From: Thermus brockianus
Lineage (GTDB): Bacteria; Deinococcota; Deinococci; Deinococcales; Thermaceae
Length of the DNA stretch: 60,636 nt
Direction of reading: 5' to 3'
Assembly (NCBI RefSeq): GCF_021462505.1
Contig: NZ_JAKEDV010000002.1
Location: 288,975-349,610, forward strand
Below are positions 1 through 9,530 of this stretch, piece after piece. The position numbers and the translations under genes were made by a program. Below the pieces are notes generated by a model, which saw nothing but the letters and a program-made list of their open reading frames with translations, was not told the DNA's origin and ran no database searches. Every line of letters begins with the position of its first letter. Within the stretch, counting starts at the first letter, position 1.

Positions 1-493
1 GCCGCCCCCCCCCCCGCAAGGGGAGGGGGTTGGGGTTTTCCAGGAAGAAGTTCCCCCCGGCCCGCCGCACCCGTAGGGGCTCCAAGGGGAAGGCGAGGCG
101 GGTGCGGAAGAAGGTGAGGTCCTGGCCCAAGGTTTTCCCTTCCAGGGCCACCTCCACCCCCTCCCGGGAGAGGAGGGCCTGCCCCGTGGCCCGGGCCTGG
201 CGGGGGGTGAGGCGCACGGTGAGGGTTTCCTCCCTCCTCCCGGGGGGCAGGTTCAGGTCCAGGGGGACCACCACCTCCCCCACCCTAAGCCGGGTGCCGA
301 AGGCGGCAAGGGGGAGGGGGAAGGGGTTGGGGTTTTGGAAGGCCACCCTTAGGCCGAGGACCAGGGTGGGCTCGGGGGCGAGCTCCAGGCCCAGGAGTTC
401 CGCCCCAAGCAGGGTGGCCGCGGGCGGGGTGGGCCTGGGGGCGCAGGCGGCGAGGAAAAGGATAAGGGCCAGGAGGAACCTCAAAGGAGCCAT
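1..493 (-). CDS. LEA14-like lipoprotein, 3' end outside window
   Basis: The ATG at 493 opens a reading frame that runs off the left edge of the window, so the C-terminus is missing. The protein starts with a lipoprotein signal: a hydrophobic stretch ending in the lipobox LAAC, with Cys17 as the predicted lipidated residue. The mature part has two copies of an N-P-N-P-[FL]-P-L motif, near residue 55 and near residue 154, which is the hallmark of the LEA14/water-stress (LEA_2) immunoglobulin-like fold. The start overlaps the end of the upstream aldolase gene by 13 bases and is preceded by a strong GAAGGAGGAGGG ribosome site, so translation is probably coupled. It is likely an envelope-anchored protein. 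No partner or ligand can be inferred. Confidence 0.75.
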   Translation of the reverse strand, partial: MAPLRFLLALILFLAACAPRPTPPAATLLGAELLGLELAPEPTLVLGLRVAFQNPNPFPLPLAAFGTRLRVGEVVVPLDLNLPPGRREETLTVRLTPRQARATGQALLSREGVEVALEGKTLGQDLTFFRTRLAFPLEPLRVRRAGGNFFLENPNPLPLRGGGR

Positions 494-1332
494 CCCTCCT
501 CCTTCAGCGCTTCCAAAACGGGAAGGAAGCTTCCCCAAAGGGGGCTTTCCGCCGTGTAGGGGGGCCTGGGGTAGCCCGCAGGGAGACCCAGGTGCCTCAG
601 GGCCTGTTTGAGGAGGGGCACCCCGCCTTGGGCGAGCAGGTGGCCCAAGGGGAAAAGTTTTTTCTGCAAGGCCTCCGCCTCGGCGAGCCGCCCTGCCCGG
701 AAGTGGGCGAGGAGGGCCCGGTAGGCCCTGGGGGCCAGGTTGGCCGCCGCCAGGATGCCCCCTTCCGCCCCCAGGGCCAAGGCGCCCAGGAAGGTGGGGG
801 CGTGCCCGGTGAAGACGCGGAAGCCGGGGAGCTTGGCCTGGTAGAAGGCGAGGCGGGAGAGGTCGCCGCTGGAGTCCTTGATGCCCTGGATGCCCGGGTG
901 CTGGGCCAAGGCCTCCACCGCACCCAAGGGGAGGTCCACCCGGGTGTTTTGGGGCACGTGGTAGAGGAAAAGGGGCATCCGCTCCGCCAGGGCCTCGTAG
1001 TAGCGGGAAAGCCCTTCCCCAAGGCTTGTGTGGTAGTAGCGGGGCGGGGTGGCCAAAAGGGCCATGGCCCCCACCTCCTTGGCCTCCTCCAGGGCCCTTT
1101 CCGCCTGGGGCAGGGTTTCCTCCATGAGGCCCACCAGGAAGGGCTTCTTGGGGCGGAGGGCCCGGAGGCCTTGGCCCCGCTCCTCGGGGGTGAGGTGGAC
1201 CCCTTCCCCGTTGGAGCCGTAGATGAGAAGCCCGTCCACCAAGGGTTCCAGGGCCTCGGCCAGGGCGCGGAAGGCCTCGAGGTCTAGCCTTCCTTTCCGG
1301 TCAAAGGGGGTGGGGATGGGGGGCAGGATCAT
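481..1332 (-). CDS. DHDPS/NAL-family class I aldolase
   Basis: This 283-residue protein is a TIM-barrel aldolase of the dihydrodipicolinate synthase/N-acetylneuraminate lyase family. The Schiff-base lysine lies in IKDSSGD and the catalytic tyrosine in YHVPQNT. The substrate loop near residue 40 reads GSNGE instead of the GTTGE of true DapA; GSNGE resembles 4-hydroxy-2-oxoglutarate aldolases. Thermus makes lysine by the alpha-aminoadipate route, so a DapA role is unlikely and another 2-oxo-acid aldolase role is preferred. I chose the ATG at 1332 because it overlaps the upstream stop by one base and follows AGGAGG by five bases; the open frame further upstream lies inside the preceding gene. 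It is the middle gene of a three-gene operon. Confidence 0.8.
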   Translation of the reverse strand: MILPPIPTPFDRKGRLDLEAFRALAEALEPLVDGLLIYGSNGEGVHLTPEERGQGLRALRPKKPFLVGLMEETLPQAERALEEAKEVGAMALLATPPRYYHTSLGEGLSRYYEALAERMPLFLYHVPQNTRVDLPLGAVEALAQHPGIQGIKDSSGDLSRLAFYQAKLPGFRVFTGHAPTFLGALALGAEGGILAAANLAPRAYRALLAHFRAGRLAEAEALQKKLFPLGHLLAQGGVPLLKQALRHLGLPAGYPRPPYTAESPLWGSFLPVLEALKEEGWLL

Positions 1333-3248
1333 CACGACCTCCTCAGGCCTAAGGCTAACCCCAAAAGGTGCAGGGCGTAGGCCCCAAGGAGAAGGCCGGG
1401 GCCTTCCCCTTGCCCCAGGCGCACCAAGCCCCAAGCGGCGAGGAAGAGGAGGAGGACGCCAAGCCCTGCGGCGAAGCCGAGGCTTCCCGGCACGAAGAGG
1501 CGCACGAGGAGGGCGTAGGTGGGGGGTACGGTGCCCTTGCGCCGGGGAAGGAGGAAGGCGAAGAAGTGGTAGAGGAGGAGGAGGAAGTAGCCCAGGAAGG
1601 CCCAGGGGCGGGCCCGCTCGGGTAGGGGAAGGGGCAGGGCCAGGAAGGTGCGCCAGGGGTCCTGCAGAAACCGGATCCATTCCGTCTGCAAGAGGGCGAG
1701 GTAAAGGGTACGGGCGCTGGGCCCCGCCTCCCTCGCCCCCCAGGGATCGGTGCCCAGGCCCAAAGCGGTGCGGATGGGGCCCTCTAAGGGGGCTTTCCGG
1801 TAGGCCTCCGCAAGGGCCTTCTCCTCCCCCGTGAGGGCCAGGGCGAAGGGCAGGCCGCTCCCCTCCAAGAGCCCCTTGGCTTCCTTGGGCGCCTCCGGCA
1901 GGAGGGCGTAGCCCAGAAGGGCTTGGGTTTCCGGGGTGGGGGGGAGGGAGCGGAGCCAGTCCAAAGCGGCTTGGGTGCGCAAGGAGCCCCGGTCTAGGGG
2001 GGGAGCGAAGAGGGCTTTCCGGGCTTCCTGGTCCAGGCCGTGGAGGAGGGTGGCGGCCCCTAGGGCGAGGAGGAGGAGGAGGGCAAGGAGCCTTTCCCCA
2101 AAGCTGGCGTAGGCCAGGGAAAGGTGCCTCAGGCGCAGGAGGGGGTGCCGGAAGAACCCGCCCAGGAAGCCGCCCAGGTTCCGCAGGTCCCGGAGTTGGG
2201 GGGGGAGGTAGAAGAGGACGAGGTAAAGGAGGAGGACCAGATAGGCCACGGCCAGGACGGCGAGGGCGAGGGAGAGCCCCTCTAGGCTAGGCGGCAACCA
2301 GGCCCTTAGGGTTTCCACCGCTACCCGGAGGCGCAGGGCCTGGGCGGGGAGGCCTTGGGCCTCGAGGGCCTCCGCCCGCTCCTGGAAAAAGGCCAAGGAG
2401 CCGGGGAAGAGGGGGCTTGTGCGGAGGAGGGTTTCCGTGAGGAGGCGGGCCCTTTCGGGGTCCTTCTCCTCCAGGCGCTTGGCCGCCTCCGCCAGGGCCA
2501 AGACGGGGGGGAAGGCGTAGGGGAGCTCGGGGCGGTGCCCCCGGGCGAGGAGGTCTTGGCGGTAGGCCTCGAGGTCTTCTGGGCCCAGGCTTTCGGGGTC
2601 CAGGGCCCAGTAGGCGAAGTAGGGCCAGGGCCTGGGGGGATTTAGGGCCTGGAGGAGAGGGGCGAGCGCCCGCAGGTCCTCCCCGCTCCCCTCAAAGGGA
2701 AGGGGGGGGAAGGGTACGGGCAGGACCCTCTCCCCCTGCAGAAGGGCCTCGGGGCCTGGCCTTAGGGCCACCACCTTGGCGGGGGCGAAGTGGTAGCGCA
2801 CCCCGGGCTCCTTCAGGCCCGCCTCCAGGACCAGAAGCCCCTGGGCCACGTACACCCTTTCCCCCTGGACCAAGGGCCCGAGCCAAGGGCCTTGGGGCAA
2901 GGGAAGGAGCCCCCAGGGCAGGTGTAGGCCCTCTTCCGTGAGGGTGGGGGTGGGTTGGCCATGGACGGTGAAGCGCCCCTCCAAGGCCCCCGAGGGCAGG
3001 ACGAGGCGCACCCGGTACTCCCCCGGGGCTTCCGGGGTGAGGCTTAGGCGGAAACTACCCCCCTGCACCTCCACCGTTTGGGTCTGGGTTCCCTTAGGGC
3101 CTTCCACCTCTAAGGGGAAGCGCCCTTCGGGAAGGTCCCGTCCTTCCAGGGTTAAGGGCTGGCCTAGGGAGGCTTCCGGGGGTACCAGGAGGCTTTGGGC
3201 CAGGGCCCAAGGCAAAAGGAGGGCCAAAGCCGCCAAGCGAAGGCGCAT
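1332..3248 (-). CDS. Secreted/membrane protein of unknown function, Ig-like N-terminus
   Basis: I do not recognise this 638-residue protein. It begins with a signal peptide ending in ALAQ, followed by a roughly 75-residue beta-rich, Ig-like segment and a second beta-rich region up to about residue 200. A helical stretch at about 260-310 has TPR-like character. Transmembrane segments are visible near 325-345, 388-406, 555-575, 585-610 and 618-636. It is the first gene of an operon with the aldolase and the lipoprotein, which suggests a role at the envelope. The ATG lies six bases downstream of a TAGAAT -10 element, so the transcript is probably leaderless. The product is certainly a gene but the function is unknown. 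Confidence 0.8.
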   Translation of the reverse strand: MRLRLAALALLLPWALAQSLLVPPEASLGQPLTLEGRDLPEGRFPLEVEGPKGTQTQTVEVQGGSFRLSLTPEAPGEYRVRLVLPSGALEGRFTVHGQPTPTLTEEGLHLPWGLLPLPQGPWLGPLVQGERVYVAQGLLVLEAGLKEPGVRYHFAPAKVVALRPGPEALLQGERVLPVPFPPLPFEGSGEDLRALAPLLQALNPPRPWPYFAYWALDPESLGPEDLEAYRQDLLARGHRPELPYAFPPVLALAEAAKRLEEKDPERARLLTETLLRTSPLFPGSLAFFQERAEALEAQGLPAQALRLRVAVETLRAWLPPSLEGLSLALAVLAVAYLVLLLYLVLFYLPPQLRDLRNLGGFLGGFFRHPLLRLRHLSLAYASFGERLLALLLLLALGAATLLHGLDQEARKALFAPPLDRGSLRTQAALDWLRSLPPTPETQALLGYALLPEAPKEAKGLLEGSGLPFALALTGEEKALAEAYRKAPLEGPIRTALGLGTDPWGAREAGPSARTLYLALLQTEWIRFLQDPWRTFLALPLPLPERARPWAFLGYFLLLLYHFFAFLLPRRKGTVPPTYALLVRLFVPGSLGFAAGLGVLLLFLAAWGLVRLGQGEGPGLLLGAYALHLLGLALGLRRS

Positions 3249-3253
3249 GGCGT

Positions 3254-3260
3254 TATTCTA
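3254..3260. promoter_or_regulatory. Overlapping divergent -10 elements, leaderless in both directions
   Basis: The heptamer TATTCTA reads as TATTCT on the plus strand (3254-3259) and TAGAAT on the minus strand (3260-3255). Each hexamer is followed by exactly six bases and then an ATG: sdaAB at 3266 and the membrane-protein gene at 3248. No good -35 box is visible in either direction. Confidence 0.6.
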
Positions 3261-3265
3261 CAGGC

Positions 3266-3928
3266 ATGGGTCTATTGGACATGATCGGGCCGGTGATGGT
3301 GGGGCCTTCCTCTAGCCACACGGCGGGGGCCTGCCGCTTGGCCCTCCTTGCCCGCCACCTCCTCGGGGAGAAGCCCAAGCGGGTGGAGTTCGGCCTCCAC
3401 GGCTCCTTCGCCAAGACCGGGAAGGGGCACGGGACCCACCTCGCGCTAGTGGCCGGGGTCTTGGGCTTGCGGCCAGACGACGAGCGGCTTAAGGAGAGCC
3501 TGGCCCTGGCGGAGGCGGAAGGGGTGGAGGTGGTCTTCAAGGAGGTGGAGCTTGGGGACGTCCACCCCAACACCGTGCGCATGGTCCTGGAAGGGGAGGG
3601 AGGGCGGCTTGTGGTGACGGGAAGCTCCCTGGGCGGGGGGCTCGTGCGCATCTTTGACCTGGACGGGTTTGAGGTGCGCATCACGGGGAGCGCCCCCACC
3701 CTGGTGATCCGCAACGTGGATACCCCGGGGGTGGTGGCCCGGGTGGCCCGCATCCTGGCGGACGACGAGGTGAACATCGCCCACCTCACCGTGAGCCGCA
3801 AAAAACGGGGAGGGGAGGCCATGATGAGCCTGGAGATGGACCGGCCCCTTTCGGAAAAGCCCTTGGAGTACCTGGCCTACCTCTCCTACATCCTCTGGGT
3901 GCGGCAGATCCCCCCGGTGATGGACTAG
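3266..3928 (+). CDS. sdaAB: L-serine dehydratase, iron-sulfur type, beta subunit
   Basis: The 220-residue product matches the beta chain of two-subunit L-serine ammonia-lyase, which with the alpha chain and a [4Fe-4S] cluster converts L-serine to pyruvate and ammonia. The N-terminus has the family signature GPVMVGPSSSHTAGA. The C-terminal 75 residues form an ACT domain (VDTPGVVARVARILADDEVN), a usual site for amino-acid control. The alpha-chain gene sdaAA is not adjacent: the next gene is convergent and overlaps the last four bases (CTAG gives a TAG stop on both strands). The transcript is probably leaderless, with TATTCT six bases before the ATG. Confidence 0.9.
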   Translation: MGLLDMIGPVMVGPSSSHTAGACRLALLARHLLGEKPKRVEFGLHGSFAKTGKGHGTHLALVAGVLGLRPDDERLKESLALAEAEGVEVVFKEVELGDVHPNTVRMVLEGEGGRLVVTGSSLGGGLVRIFDLDGFEVRITGSAPTLVIRNVDTPGVVARVARILADDEVNIAHLTVSRKKRGGEAMMSLEMDRPLSEKPLEYLAYLSYILWVRQIPPVMD

Positions 3929-4896
3929 CCCTTGGGAAGCTCCAGGCGCAAGGAGGCGCCCCCTAAGGGGCTTGGGAAAGCGCTAAGCTTCCCCCCGTGG
4001 GCCTCCGCCACCTTCTTGGCCGTGTAGAGGCCAAGGCCGGCGCTTCCCCGCCTGCCTGGGCCTTGGCGGAAGGGCTGGGCCAGGGCCTCGAGGGGAAGGG
4101 GAAGCCCGGGGCCGTCGTCCTCCACCCATAGGGCCCCATCCTCCACCCGCACCCGCACCTCCTTCTTGGCGTGGCGGAGGGCGTTTTCCAAGAGGTTGGC
4201 GAGGGCCCGCTCCACGAGAAGCCTCTCCCCCCGCCCAAGCCCCGCCCCTTCCAGAAAGAGGCGGAGGCCCCGCCCCTTGGCCTCCTCCTGGTAGCGGAAG
4301 AGGAGGTCCTCCGCCAGGGCCCTCAGGTTGAGGGTTTCCACCTGGGGCGGGCGGGCCTCGAGGCGGGAGAGGGCGAGGAGGTTTTCCACGAGGCGGTAGG
4401 CGCGGGAAAGCTCCTCCTTAAGGTTTCTTAGGAGCGCAAGCCGCCTTTCCTTGCCAAGATCGTCCGCCTTCTCCAGGTATTCCAGGGCGCGGATGGCGGA
4501 GATCAAGGGCGTCTTCAGGTCGTGGGCCAAGGCGGCGTAGAAGGCCTCCCTAGCCTCCAAAAGCTCGGCGAGGCGCTCCAGGAGTTCCGTGAAGCGGGCG
4601 CGCAAAAGGGCAATCTCCCCCGGCGGGGGCTCTTTGGGGGCGGGAAGGCGAAGCCCCTTAAGCTCCCCCTTGAGGGAGAGGTAGGCCAGGGCCCGGGTGA
4701 GCTCCTCCAGAGGCCGCAAAAGCCCTTGCGCCAAGAAGTAGCCCACCCCCGCCGAAACCAAGGCCAAAAAGGCGAGCCAAAGCAAGAGGGGAAGCCATGG
4801 ACCCTCCCCCAGGAGGCCCAGGGTGAGGGCCAGGACCAGGTTGGGCAAGAAGGCCAGGAGGCCGATGACCAGGGCTAGCCTAGCCCTAAGGCTCAT
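3925..4896 (-). CDS. Sensor histidine kinase, orphan
   Basis: This 323-residue kinase has two N-terminal membrane helices (about 7-30 and 36-58) with almost no sensing domain between them, then a HAMP-like linker. The H-box AHDLKTPL carries the phosphorylated His125. The N-box is LLENALRHA (Asn near 238), the G1 box DDGPGLP is near 262 and the G2 region [13 protein letters not shown] follows. There is no response regulator next to it. Its start overlaps the end of lepA by 11 bases, so it is co-transcribed and probably translationally coupled with lepA. The very short periplasmic part suggests that it senses a membrane or cytoplasmic signal. Confidence 0.9.
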   Translation of the reverse strand: MSLRARLALVIGLLAFLPNLVLALTLGLLGEGPWLPLLLWLAFLALVSAGVGYFLAQGLLRPLEELTRALAYLSLKGELKGLRLPAPKEPPPGEIALLRARFTELLERLAELLEAREAFYAALAHDLKTPLISAIRALEYLEKADDLGKERRLALLRNLKEELSRAYRLVENLLALSRLEARPPQVETLNLRALAEDLLFRYQEEAKGRGLRLFLEGAGLGRGERLLVERALANLLENALRHAKKEVRVRVEDGALWVEDDGPGLPLPLEALAQPFRQGPGRRGSAGLGLYTAKKVAEAHGGKLSAFPSPLGGASLRLELPKG

Positions 4897-6709
4897 CCCT
4901 TCCCGCCGAAAGCACCGCCAGGAAGGCTTCCTGCGGCACCTCCACCTTGCCGATGGCCTTGAGCCGCTTCTTCCCCTCCTTTTGCTTTTCCAAGAGCTTC
5001 TTCTTCCGGGTCACGTCCCCGCCGTAGCACTTGGCCAAAACGTCCTTTCTGAGGGCCTTCACCGTGGCCCGGGCGATGATCTTGCCCCCGATGGCCGCCT
5101 GGATGGGCACCTCAAAGAGCTGCCTGGGGATCACCTCGGCCAGCTTGTCCACGATGGCCCGGGCCAGGCTGTAGGCCTTTTCCCGGTGGGCGATGAAGGT
5201 GAGGGCGTCCACCACCTCCCCGTGGACCAGCACGTTCACCTTCACCAGGTCCCCCGGCTGGTAGCCCGCCTGCTCGTAGTCCATGGAGGCGTAGCCCCGG
5301 GAGAGGCTTTTCAGGCGGTCGTGGAAATCGTAGAGGATCTCGGCGAAGGGGGCCTCGTAGACGAGCTCCACCCGCTTCTGGGCCCCGGGCAGGTAGTTCA
5401 TGCTCAGGAGGCGTCCCCGCTTTTCCTGCACGAGCTGCATGATGCTCCCCACGTATTCCTCCGGGGTAAAGATGGTGAGCTTCACGTAAGGCTCGAGGAT
5501 CTCCTCTATCTTGGTGGGGTCGGGAAGGTCGGCGGGGTTGTGGATCTCCACTTCCTCCCCGCTTTTGAGCCGCACCTTGTAGACCACGCTGGGGGCGGTG
5601 GCGATGAGTTCTAGGCCGAACTCCCGCTCAAGCCGCTCTTGAACGATCTCGGCGTGGAGGAGGCCCAAGAAGCCGCAGCGGAAGCCAAAGCCCAAGGCGG
5701 TGGAGGTTTCCGGCTCAAAGGAGAGGGCGGCATCGTTGAGCTTAAGCTTCTCCAGGGCGTCCCTTAGCTTGTTGTAGTCCCCGGAGTCCACCGGGTAAAG
5801 CCCGGCGAAGACCACGGGCTTGGCGGGGCGGAACCCGGGGTAGGGGGCGGGGGTGGGGTGGTGGGCCAGGGTGATGGTGTCCCCCACCTGGACGTCGTGG
5901 ATGTCCCGGATGGCGGCGGTGAGCCAGCCCACCTCCCCCACGGAGAGGCTTTCCGTGGGCACGAGGCCTTGCGGGGTGAAGACCCCCACCTTGTCCACGG
6001 TGAACTCCTTCCCCGTGGAGAAGATGCGGATCCTGTCCCCGGGGCGCACCGTACCCTCAAAGATGCGCAGGTAGGGGATGACGCCCTGGTAGGCATCGTA
6101 GAGGGAGTCAAAGATGAGGGCCTTGAGGGGGGCTTCGGGGTCCCCTTGGGGCGGGGGGATGCGCTTCACGATGGCCTCGAGGATCTCCTCCACCCCTTCC
6201 CCCGTCTTGCCCGAGGCGAAGATGGCCTCGTCGGCGGGGATGCCCAGGACCTCCTCCACCTCGAGGGCCACCTCCAGGGGCCGGGCGTTGGGCAGGTCAA
6301 TCTTGTTAATGACCGGGATGATCACGTGGTTGTGCTCTAGGGCCAGGTAGAAGTTGGCGATGGTCTGGGCCTCCACCCCCTGGCTTGCGTCCACCACCAA
6401 GAGCACCCCTTCCACCGCCGCCAGGGCCCGGGACACCTCGTAGGTGAAGTCCACGTGCCCCGGGGTGTCAATGAGGTGGAAGACGTAGGTCTGGCCGTCC
6501 TTGGCCTGGTAGTTGACCCGCACCGCACTGGCCTTGATGGTGATGCCCCGCTCCCTTTCTAGCTCTAGGGAGTCCAGAAACTGTTCCCGCATCTCCCGCT
6601 CGCTCACGGCGTGGGTCATCTGCAGGATGCGGTCGGCTAAGGTGGACTTCCCGTGGTCCACGTGGGCGATGATGGAGAAGTTGCGGATGCGGCTTACCAT
6701 CCTTTCCAT
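4886..6709 (-). CDS. lepA: Elongation factor 4 (LepA), back-translocating GTPase
   Basis: The 607-residue protein is a ribosome-associated translational GTPase. The P-loop AHVDHGKST is near residue 18, followed by DTPGH and NKID. The LepA-specific C-terminal domain is present, with a basic lysine-rich tail near [18 protein letters not shown]. Length agrees with T. thermophilus LepA (about 610). I chose the ATG at 6709 ([12 protein letters not shown]), which fits the Thermus N-terminus as I remember it. A second ATG at 6700 is possible, because GACGAT lies seven bases before it with TTGACT 17 bases further upstream. It is transcribed divergently from gyrA and is followed by the orphan kinase. 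Confidence 0.95.
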   Translation of the reverse strand: MERMVSRIRNFSIIAHVDHGKSTLADRILQMTHAVSEREMREQFLDSLELERERGITIKASAVRVNYQAKDGQTYVFHLIDTPGHVDFTYEVSRALAAVEGVLLVVDASQGVEAQTIANFYLALEHNHVIIPVINKIDLPNARPLEVALEVEEVLGIPADEAIFASGKTGEGVEEILEAIVKRIPPPQGDPEAPLKALIFDSLYDAYQGVIPYLRIFEGTVRPGDRIRIFSTGKEFTVDKVGVFTPQGLVPTESLSVGEVGWLTAAIRDIHDVQVGDTITLAHHPTPAPYPGFRPAKPVVFAGLYPVDSGDYNKLRDALEKLKLNDAALSFEPETSTALGFGFRCGFLGLLHAEIVQERLEREFGLELIATAPSVVYKVRLKSGEEVEIHNPADLPDPTKIEEILEPYVKLTIFTPEEYVGSIMQLVQEKRGRLLSMNYLPGAQKRVELVYEAPFAEILYDFHDRLKSLSRGYASMDYEQAGYQPGDLVKVNVLVHGEVVDALTFIAHREKAYSLARAIVDKLAEVIPRQLFEVPIQAAIGGKIIARATVKALRKDVLAKCYGGDVTRKKKLLEKQKEGKKRLKAIGKVEVPQEAFLAVLSAGRDEP

Positions 6710-6800
6710 CGTCCGGGGTAGCGGGGGCGAAGTCAAGCCAGGCGTAAAACCCCAAGTCCTGGTAAGATGAAACTTGGCGTCTGCACGCCTTAGGAGCGCT

Positions 6801-9218
6801 ATGTCCCAGGTCCTGCCTGTAGAAATCACCGAGGAGCTCAAGCAAAGCTTCATCAACTACGCCATGTCCGTGATCGTGGACCGGGCCCTGCCCGACGTGC
6901 GGGACGGGCTTAAGCCGGTCCAGCGGCGCATCCTCTTCGGCGCCTACCAGGAAGGGGTCTTGCCCACGCGCAAGCACGTGAAAAGCGCCAAAATCGTGGG
7001 CGAGGTCATGGGCAAGTACCACCCCCACGGGGACGCCGCCATCTACGAGGCCTTGGTGCGCCTGGCCCAGCCCTGGAACCTGCGCTACCCCCTCATGGAC
7101 GGCCAGGGCAACTTCGGCTCCATAGACGGGGACCCTCCGGCCGCCCAGCGCTACACCGAGGCCCGACTTTCCCACCTTGGGGCGGAGATGCTCGCCGAGA
7201 TTGACAAGGAAACGGTGGACTTCCGCCCCAACTACGACGGCTCCCTCAAGGAGCCCGAGGTCCTGCCCGCCGCCATCCCCAACCTCCTGGTGAACGGGGC
7301 GAGCGGCATCGCCGTGGGCATGGCCACAAGCCTCCCGCCCCACAACCTTTCCGAGGTGGTGGACGCCCTGGTGGCCATGATTGACAACCCGGGGATCACC
7401 CTCGAGGAGGTAATGCGCTATATCCCTGGCCCCGACTTCCCCACAGGGGGAAAACTTTCCAAGAAGGGGATCAAGGAGGCCTATGCCACCGGCCGGGGAA
7501 GCCTAAAAGTCCGGGCCAAGGTACGGGTGGAGGAGAAGGGGCAAAGGCCCATGCTGGTGGTCACGGAAATCCCCTACCAGGTGAACAAGGCGAGCCTCAT
7601 CGCCCAGATCGCCGCCCTGGTCAAGGCCAAGAAACTGGAGGACATCGTGGCCCTCCGGGATGAGTCCGACCGCCAGGGCCTGAGGATCGCCATTGAGCTC
7701 AAGCGGGGGGCGAACCCCCAGGTGGTCCTCAACCAACTCTACAAACACACTGCCCTGCAGACCTCCTTCACGGTGAACCTCCTCGCCATCGTCCAGGGGG
7801 AGCCCAAGGTCCTCTCCCTCCTGGACCTCATGCGCCACTACCTGGACCACCGCAAGGAGGTCCTGAGGCGGAAAAGCCTCTTTGACCTGAAGAAGGCGGA
7901 GGAGCGGGCCCACGTCCTGGAGGGGCTCCTCATTGCCCTGGACCACATTGACGAGGTCATCGCCCTCATCCGGGCCTCGGAGGACGCCCAAAAGGCCCGC
8001 GCCGCCCTCATGGAGCGCTTCGGCCTCACCGAGGTCCAGGCCCAGGCCATCCTGGACATGCGCCTCCAGCGCCTGGTGGCCCTGGAAAGGGAAAAGCTCC
8101 TGGAGGAGTACCGGGGGCTCATGGAGGAGATCGCCCGGCTTAGGGCCATCCTCGAGGACGAAACCCGGCTTTGGGGCGAGGTGAAACAGGACCTCCTCCG
8201 CATCAAAGAGAAGTACGGGGACGCCCGCCGCACCCTCATCACCGAGTTTGAGGAGAGCTTCAACCCCGAGGACCTCATTGAGGACGAGCCCATGGTCATC
8301 ACCCTCACCGCCCAGGGCTTCCTCAAGCGCCTCCCCTTGGAGGCCTACCGGGCCCAGGGGCGGGGCGGCAAGGGCCTTTTGGCGGGCAAGACCAAGGAGG
8401 AGGACGAGGCCACCCAGGTCTTCGTGGCCGGGGCCCACGACGACCTCCTCCTCTTCACCAACCGGGGCCGCGTCTACCGCCTCAAGGTCTACGACCTGCC
8501 CGAGCTGGGGCGCCAGGCCCGGGGGGTGCACGTGAAAACCCTCCTGCCCCTGGCGGAAGAGGAGGAGGTGGCCGCCCTCCTTTCCGTGCGGGGCCTGGAC
8601 GGGGAGGGCTTCTTGGTCTTCGCCACGGAGCGGGGGCTGGTGAAGCGCACCGCCCTAAGGGAGTACCAGAACCTGGGCTCGGCGGGCCTCATCGCCCTAA
8701 GGCTCCAGGAAGGGGACCGGCTCATCGGCGTGGCCCTCTCCGACCCCGAGGACGAGGCCATCCTGGCCACGGAGGCGGGCCAGGCCATCCGCTTCCCCCT
8801 AGAGGAGGTGCGGGCCACGGGCCGGGACAGCCAAGGCGTCACGGGCATCCGCTTTAAGAAGCCCGGGGACCGGGTGGTTTCCCTGGTGACGGTGAAGCCC
8901 GGCGAGATGGTGGACCTCCTGGCGGTGAGCACCCGGGGCTATGGCAAGCGCACGCCCCTTTCCGAGTACCCGCTGCAGGGCCGGGGCGGGGTGGGGGTCA
9001 TCACCTACGGGGTGAGCGTGCGCACCGGGCGGCTTGCCGCTCTCCTCAAGGTGCGGGGCACGGAGGACCTCCTGGTCCTCTCCAAGAAGGGCCTGGCCAT
9101 CCGCACCCCGGTGAAGGAGATCCCCCAGTACTCCCGCCCCACCGCCGGGGTCAAGGTGATGAACCTGCCCGAGGACGACGAGGTGGCGAGCGCCTTCGCC
9201 GTGGAGGAGGAGAAGTAG
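6801..9218 (+). CDS. gyrA: DNA gyrase subunit A
   Basis: The 805-residue GyrA subunit breaks and rejoins DNA in the A2B2 gyrase that introduces negative supercoils. The catalytic tyrosine is Tyr118 in AAQRYTEAR. The GyrA-box QGRGGKG near residue 518 distinguishes it from ParC. The C-terminal half is the beta-pinwheel DNA-wrapping domain. In the quinolone region the sequence is GDAAIYE, so the position equal to E. coli Ser83 is Ala79 and that of Asp87 is Glu83. I chose the ATG at 6801 because AGGAG lies four to five bases upstream; the open frame further 5' has no support. A TAAGAT -10-like element is at 6763-6768. cutA follows directly. Confidence 0.97.
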   Translation: MSQVLPVEITEELKQSFINYAMSVIVDRALPDVRDGLKPVQRRILFGAYQEGVLPTRKHVKSAKIVGEVMGKYHPHGDAAIYEALVRLAQPWNLRYPLMDGQGNFGSIDGDPPAAQRYTEARLSHLGAEMLAEIDKETVDFRPNYDGSLKEPEVLPAAIPNLLVNGASGIAVGMATSLPPHNLSEVVDALVAMIDNPGITLEEVMRYIPGPDFPTGGKLSKKGIKEAYATGRGSLKVRAKVRVEEKGQRPMLVVTEIPYQVNKASLIAQIAALVKAKKLEDIVALRDESDRQGLRIAIELKRGANPQVVLNQLYKHTALQTSFTVNLLAIVQGEPKVLSLLDLMRHYLDHRKEVLRRKSLFDLKKAEERAHVLEGLLIALDHIDEVIALIRASEDAQKARAALMERFGLTEVQAQAILDMRLQRLVALEREKLLEEYRGLMEEIARLRAILEDETRLWGEVKQDLLRIKEKYGDARRTLITEFEESFNPEDLIEDEPMVITLTAQGFLKRLPLEAYRAQGRGGKGLLAGKTKEEDEATQVFVAGAHDDLLLFTNRGRVYRLKVYDLPELGRQARGVHVKTLLPLAEEEEVAALLSVRGLDGEGFLVFATERGLVKRTALREYQNLGSAGLIALRLQEGDRLIGVALSDPEDEAILATEAGQAIRFPLEEVRATGRDSQGVTGIRFKKPGDRVVSLVTVKPGEMVDLLAVSTRGYGKRTPLSEYPLQGRGGVGVITYGVSVRTGRLAALLKVRGTEDLLVLSKKGLAIRTPVKEIPQYSRPTAGVKVMNLPEDDEVASAFAVEEEK

Positions 9219-9530
9219 ATGGAAGAGGTGGTCCTCATCACCGTGCCCACGGAGGAGGTGGCGAAGATCCTGGCCCGCACCCTGGTGGAGGAGCGCTTGG
9301 CCGCCTGCGTGAACATCGTCCCCGGCCTCACCTCCGTCTACCGCTGGCAGGGGGAGGTGGTGGAGGACCGGGAGCTCCTCCTTATCGTCAAGACCACCAC
9401 CTTCGCCTTCCCCAAGCTCAAGGAAAGGGTGCTCTCCCTCCACCCCTACACGGTGCCCGAGATCATCGCCCTGCCCATCGCCGAAGGGCACGGGCCCTAC
9501 CTGGCGTGGCTTAGGGAGAACACGGGATGA
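9219..9530 (+). CDS. cutA: CutA1-family divalent-cation tolerance protein
   Basis: The 103-residue protein belongs to the CutA1 family of very stable trimeric ferredoxin-like proteins associated with copper and other divalent metal tolerance. Family features are the N-terminal strand VVLITVPTEE, the motif ERLAACVNIVPG near residue 30 and the segment VYRWQGEV. The start codon directly follows the gyrA stop with no gap, so it is co-transcribed with gyrA and probably translated by reinitiation. Length is normal for the family. Its biochemical role in Thermus is not established from sequence. Confidence 0.93.
   Translation: MEEVVLITVPTEEVAKILARTLVEERLAACVNIVPGLTSVYRWQGEVVEDRELLLIVKTTTFAFPKLKERVLSLHPYTVPEIIALPIAEGHGPYLAWLRENTG

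Noticed and set aside
481-1332. Assignment as DapA for lysine synthesis
   Set aside because: The substrate loop is GSNGE and Thermus makes lysine by the alpha-aminoadipate route.
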